9,586 nucleotides of DNA from Bacteroidota bacterium. GTDB taxonomy: Bacteria > Bacteroidota > Bacteroidia > Flavobacteriales > Weeksellaceae. Position 1 is the first letter of the stretch, and each line of letters begins with the position of its first letter. The notes below the pieces were generated by a model. The model searched no databases, was not told the origin of the DNA, and was given only the letters and a program-made list of their open reading frames with translations. The DNA lies in contig JAEZDQ010000092.1 in assembly GCA_023433225.1 (NCBI GenBank), forward strand, positions 1 to 9,586. Direction: 5' to 3'. Shown here piece after piece: positions 6,516 to 9,586 of this stretch. The translations under genes were made by a program, and so were the position numbers.

Positions 6516-6993
6516 AAATAAAAACTTATCAACATACGATAAATCACAACTCCCCAGTGCCGAAGCTTTTCGTTTCGGCATTGTTGTTTCCCAATGGAAT
6601 GACCACATCACGCGGAACCTTCAGGCCGGTGCCAGAGAGGCACTGATTGATTTAGGGGCAAAAGAAGAAAACATTCTGGACTATGAAGTGCCCGGAAGTT
6701 TTGAACTGATTTACGGTGCGGCTCAATTGTGCAAAAAACAAAACTTTGACGCGGTAATTGTCATTGGGAGTGTAATCCGCGGCGAGACCGCTCACTTCGA
6801 TTATGTTTGCCAAGGCGTCACTCAGGGAATTAAAGACTTGAATGTTCTATATGATACTCCCGTTATTTTTTGTGTTTTGACCGATGACAATGAACAGCAA
6901 TCACTTGACCGGTCAGGTGGCAGACATGGCAACAAAGGCACAGAAGCCGGCGTCACCGCAGTTGTAATGGCGGCTTTTTCCAAAAGTTTCTGA
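6505..6993 (+). CDS. ribH: 6,7-dimethyl-8-ribityllumazine synthase
   Basis: Catalyses the next-to-last step of riboflavin synthesis, condensing 5-amino-6-ribitylamino-uracil with 3,4-dihydroxy-2-butanone-4-phosphate in the cytoplasm; the family forms pentamers or 60-subunit capsids. Visible motifs are FGIVVSQWN (24-32), PGSFEL (63-68), GSVIRGETAHFDYV (88-101) with the probable catalytic His97, and DRSGGRHGNKGTEA (135-148), which contains the phosphate-binding region. The start chosen is GTG at 6505, giving MATENKNLS and 162 residues, the normal length, and matching how relatives begin. The nearest in-frame ATG, at 6451, would add 18 residues not expected in the family and a 65-base overlap with the TPR gene. 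The start lies inside the end of that gene, so translation is probably coupled. No other rib gene is nearby, and no FMN riboswitch is seen. Confidence 0.95.
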   Translation: MATENKNLSTYDKSQLPSAEAFRFGIVVSQWNDHITRNLQAGAREALIDLGAKEENILDYEVPGSFELIYGAAQLCKKQNFDAVIVIGSVIRGETAHFDYVCQGVTQGIKDLNVLYDTPVIFCVLTDDNEQQSLDRSGGRHGNKGTEAGVTAVVMAAFSKSF

Positions 6994-7015
6994 ATTATCT
7001 CAAAAAATTAAAGTT

Positions 7016-7038
7016 AAACTTAGCTTCGCTATAAGTTT
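7016..7038 (+). other. Imperfect hairpin after ribH, possible weak terminator
   Basis: AAACTT plus AGC (7016-7024) can pair with GCT plus AAGTTT (7028-7038), with a three-base loop TTC and a two-base bulge AT on the right arm. It lies 22 bases after the ribH stop. The arm is not followed by a T-run, so intrinsic termination would be weak. It may be chance in AT-rich DNA. Confidence 0.25.
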
Positions 7039-7084
7039 CAAGCGAATTCCAATGCTTAAATTCTCAAATCTGAATTCTACATCT

Positions 7085-7092
7085 TACCTTTG
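7085..7092 (+). promoter_or_regulatory. Bacteroidota-type promoter -7 element of mutL
   Basis: TACCTTTG followed by C is a full match to TAnnTTTG. No TTG is present at -33 spacing; TTC at 7061-7063 is the nearest candidate, 21 bases upstream. The motif ends 6 bases before the mutL ATG, so the expected transcription start at about 7096 leaves almost no leader. A TTG inside the motif (7090) is in frame with mutL but is unlikely to be the start codon. Confidence 0.65.
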
Positions 7093-7098
7093 CAAACT

Positions 7099-8880
7099 AT
7101 GGTTTCGACAGGTGATCTAATTCAACTTTTACCCGACCATGTTGCTAACCAAATTGCAGCGGGAGAGGTAGTCCAACGCCCGGCTTCAGTAGTAAAGGAA
7201 CTGATGGAAAACGCAGTGGACGCAGGGGCGTCAAGGGTTGATTTAATCTTGAAGGATGCCGGCCGGACCTTGATTCAGGTAATCGACGACGGCGCAGGAA
7301 TGAGTATTACCGATTTGCGTATGGCTTTTGAGCGACACGCCACTTCCAAAATACGCACCACCGAAGATATTTTTTCCATTCACACCAAAGGGTTTCGGGG
7401 TGAAGCGCTCGCTTCAATCGCTGCCGTAGCGCAAGTGGATGCCCTCTCCAAAAAAGGAAAGGAAGAAATCGCGACCCGGTTGATTATTGAGGGTGGTGAA
7501 GTGAGAGATCAGTTCCCTGCCGCTTCGAAAACAGGAACTTCAGTATCGGTTAAAAATTTGTTTTACAATGTTCCGGCAAGGCGTAATTTTTTGAAATCAA
7601 ATCAGATAGAGTTAAAACACATCCAAGACGAATTCTTGAGGGTTGCTCTGGCGCACGAAAATATCGAATTCAATTTCTACCACAATGATTCGGAATTATA
7701 CCTTTTAAAAAAGGGGAACCTGAAACAAAGAATCGTGCAGGTCTTTGGTCGAAAAATAGAAACCCAGCTCGTTCCCGTTTCGGAAGAAACCGAAATCGTT
7801 TCGGTTAACGGTTTTGTGGGCAAACCGGAAAGTGCGAAAAAGGCGAGGGGAGAGCAGTATTTTTTTGTGAACCAGAGATTTATAAAAAGTAATTATTTGC
7901 ACAAGGCCATTGTAGATGCTTTTGAGCATTTGCTTCCGAGCCAATATGTACCCTCTTATTTTTTGTTTCTGGAAATCGATCCCGCTAAAATTGACATCAA
8001 CATCCATCCGACTAAAACCGAAATCAAATTCGAGGACGAATACGCTATTTACGCGGTATTGAGAGCGGCGGTGAAAAGTGCTTTGGGCATGTACAGCGTA
8101 ACGCCTTCTTTGGATTTTGACCAAAACCCCGATTGGGCTTTCATCCCTTCGGCTCCTTCCAAAAGCCTGAAGTCTCCCGAAATCAAAGTGGACAGGACCT
8201 ACAACCCTTTTGAGCAGGTGGGTTCGGGGGTGAAAATCCGCGCTACTGAAGATTTATACAAGTCCTTTTCTGAATTTGAATTGGAAAACAACCATCCGGA
8301 AATGGTTTTGAACAAGGAAGAATTTGAATATTCCGAAACCAATGCTTTCCAATGGCTGAATAAATACATCGTGGCTCATCATCAAGGCGAACTTTTGGTC
8401 ATTGATCAGAACCGTGCGCACCAATTGGTTTTATTTGAAAAAATCAAAAAGTTAAGTGATGAAAACGCACTCAGCCAGCGACTTTTGTTTCCGGTGAAAA
8501 TCCCCACCAATGTTTCGGAAATTAACTTATTGAAAAATATCGAAACCGATTTGTTCCGGTTTGGTTTTGATGTAGAATTCACATCGGATCAGATTATTGT
8601 AAATGCTTTGCCAACCGAAATTGAGCCGGATATGGTACCCGGGATTTTTTCCGACTTTTTGACCGAATTGGAACTTCACGGCAAAGTCAGTTTCCAGATT
8701 GGAATTGCTAAAATATTGGCAAAGAATGCGGCTGTTCGAAAAGGTGTGGCTCTGCTTCCGGAACAGGTGAAGCACTTGGCACAACAATTGTTGCAAATGG
8801 GCGAACCCGGTTTTTCGCCTTACGGCAAAGCTGTTTTTGTTCAAATTCCGGAAAATAAAATCACGAAGAAACTAAATTAA
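7099..8880 (+). CDS. mutL: DNA mismatch repair protein MutL
   Basis: A 593-residue MutL, close to the family's roughly 600. The N-terminal GHKL ATPase is complete: NQIAAGEVVQRP then SVVKELMENAVDAGA, DDGAGM, ERHATSKI, and TKGFRGEALASIAAV. The transducer domain follows (SVKNLFYNVPARRNFLK; then FFVNQRFI and DINIHPTKTEIKF). A linker at about 345-400 leads to a C-terminal dimerisation domain starting near YIVAHHQGELLVIDQ. MutL links MutS mismatch recognition to strand removal. The endonuclease motifs are degraded: DQNRAHQLVLFE (436-447) in place of DQHAxxExxxxE, and SPYGKA (573-578) where endonuclease-type MutL has CPHGRP. ATG at 7099 is preferred over an in-frame TTG at 7090, which lies in the promoter. 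The rhomboid gene begins 3 bases after the stop. Confidence 0.97.
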   Translation: MVSTGDLIQLLPDHVANQIAAGEVVQRPASVVKELMENAVDAGASRVDLILKDAGRTLIQVIDDGAGMSITDLRMAFERHATSKIRTTEDIFSIHTKGFRGEALASIAAVAQVDALSKKGKEEIATRLIIEGGEVRDQFPAASKTGTSVSVKNLFYNVPARRNFLKSNQIELKHIQDEFLRVALAHENIEFNFYHNDSELYLLKKGNLKQRIVQVFGRKIETQLVPVSEETEIVSVNGFVGKPESAKKARGEQYFFVNQRFIKSNYLHKAIVDAFEHLLPSQYVPSYFLFLEIDPAKIDINIHPTKTEIKFEDEYAIYAVLRAAVKSALGMYSVTPSLDFDQNPDWAFIPSAPSKSLKSPEIKVDRTYNPFEQVGSGVKIRATEDLYKSFSEFELENNHPEMVLNKEEFEYSETNAFQWLNKYIVAHHQGELLVIDQNRAHQLVLFEKIKKLSDENALSQRLLFPVKIPTNVSEINLLKNIETDLFRFGFDVEFTSDQIIVNALPTEIEPDMVPGIFSDFLTELELHGKVSFQIGIAKILAKNAAVRKGVALLPEQVKHLAQQLLQMGEPGFSPYGKAVFVQIPENKITKKLN

Positions 8881-8883
8881 AAT

Positions 8884-9586
8884 ATGTTCAATCAACCGAT
8901 TCCCACCGTTACCAAAAACCTGTTGATCATCAATGGTTTGTTTTTTCTTGCATCGTTGGTATTTGGTTCCCGCGGCATTGATTTAGGTAGCATTTTGGGT
9001 GCTTTTTACCCGGAATCCATTAACTTCAGGGGCTGGCAGATTATTACGCACATGTTTATGCACGCGCCGTTCCCCAACCTCGCCCACATTTTGTTCAATA
9101 TGTTTGCGCTATGGATGTTTGGCTCTTCGGTTGAAATGACTTTGGGCCCGAAAAAGTTTTTGATCTTATATTTTGTCGCAGGTTTGGGTTCATTCGCGCT
9201 TTTTAATTTCACCAATTATCTTCAGGTCGAACAGTTAAAACCAATCGTAGAATCCGCCGGTGTAAATGTGCCGGAATTGTTACGTAACATCAATAATCCG
9301 AATTATACAGATCCTTCTAAGAACATTGAAACCACCATTGAGCTGGTATCTTATTATAAAACCCCGATGGTCGGAGCGTCCGGAGCCATTTACGGCTTAC
9401 TGGTCGGGTTTGCAGTGCTTTATCCCAACGCAAAACTGGCTTTGTTGTTTTTCCCCGTTCCGATTGCGGCCAAATATTTTATTCCGGTTATGATTGCTTT
9501 GGAATTTTACTTGGCGATTCAGAATTATGCTTGGAACCCCATTGCTCATTTTGCGCACATCGGCGGGGCTATCATTGGTTTCATAT
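8884..9586 (+). CDS. Rhomboid family intramembrane serine protease, C-terminus cut by window edge
   Basis: The frame is open from ATG 8884 to the end of the window (234 codons seen), so the last membrane segment and stop are missing. The first membrane segment is near residues 12-28 (LLIINGLFFLASLVFG). The rhomboid core follows: THMFMH, then HILFNMFALWMFG with the oxyanion-supporting His/Asn region, the serine motif GASGAIYG with catalytic Ser166, and FAHIGGA with catalytic His225. Both catalytic residues are therefore present and the enzyme should be active. Between the third segment and GASG there is a long polar insert, roughly residues 110-160, with several proline and asparagine residues; it probably forms an extra-membrane loop. 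Substrates are unknown. It follows mutL by 3 bases with no promoter and is probably co-transcribed; I recall mutL-rhomboid neighbours in other Bacteroidota. Confidence 0.93.
   Translation, partial: MFNQPIPTVTKNLLIINGLFFLASLVFGSRGIDLGSILGAFYPESINFRGWQIITHMFMHAPFPNLAHILFNMFALWMFGSSVEMTLGPKKFLILYFVAGLGSFALFNFTNYLQVEQLKPIVESAGVNVPELLRNINNPNYTDPSKNIETTIELVSYYKTPMVGASGAIYGLLVGFAVLYPNAKLALLFFPVPIAAKYFIPVMIALEFYLAIQNYAWNPIAHFAHIGGAIIGFI

Noticed and set aside
7090..7098. TTG start giving MutL three extra residues
   Set aside because: The codon falls inside the -7 promoter motif and upstream of the expected transcription start; an ATG follows at 7099.
9266..9493. Open frame of 75 codons in another frame of the rhomboid gene
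   Set aside because: It overlaps the conserved GASG region of the rhomboid, which has clear family motifs in its own frame, and has no features of its own.
1..9586. Search for CRISPR arrays, tRNA/rRNA genes, insertion sequences, phage genes, toxin-antitoxin or defence genes
   Set aside because: No regular repeats, cloverleaf or rRNA-like sequence, transposase, integrase or defence motif was seen; every long frame with conserved motifs is a housekeeping or envelope gene, so an undescribed system is not supported here.

Overview
The window reads as a stretch of ordinary chromosome from a member of the Bacteroidota, most likely class Flavobacteriia. The clues agree: promoters of the Bacteroidota type (TAnnTTTG around -7) instead of the -35/-10 type; A-rich rather than Shine-Dalgarno leaders; a MutL of the Bacteroidota style; neighbour pairs that I recall as common in flavobacteria (sprT-like with manC, TPR protein with ribH, mutL with rhomboid); and an outer-membrane beta-barrel protein with an '...AFAQ' signal peptide. 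Genus cannot be fixed from the sequence alone. Genes are dense, with only two intergenic gaps above 100 bases and none above 300.

Layout, left to right. (1) Positions 3-1797, plus strand: the tail of an unidentified protein with a weak methyltransferase-like look, overlapping a CrtI/retinol-saturase-like FAD oxidoreductase. This may be the edge of a polyene or flexirubin-type pigment cluster lying to the left. (2) Positions 1800-3470, minus strand: a two-gene unit, sprT-like metalloprotease then mannose-1-phosphate guanylyltransferase (GDP-mannose supply), converging on the oxidoreductase with only 2 bases between stops. (3) Positions 3522-5660, plus strand: MlaE-type permease, MlaF-type ATPase and a small outer-membrane beta-barrel protein, probably one transcript, closed by a clear intrinsic terminator at 5687-5718. 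(4) Positions 5811-6993: a promoter, a membrane-anchored TPR protein and riboflavin-pathway lumazine synthase RibH, whose genes overlap. (5) Positions 7099-9586: mutL with its own promoter, then a rhomboid intramembrane protease that runs off the right edge.

The genes do not form one pathway. The main themes are envelope maintenance (MlaEF phospholipid transport, beta-barrel, TPR anchor, GDP-mannose for glycans, rhomboid) plus housekeeping (RibH, MutL). I found no mobile element, CRISPR array, tRNA, rRNA or phage gene, and nothing that needs a new biological system to explain it. The points most worth a second look are very short predicted 5' leaders at mlaE and mutL, the degraded endonuclease motifs of MutL, the mlaEF-beta-barrel unit without an adjacent mlaD, and the possible pigment-cluster edge at the left.
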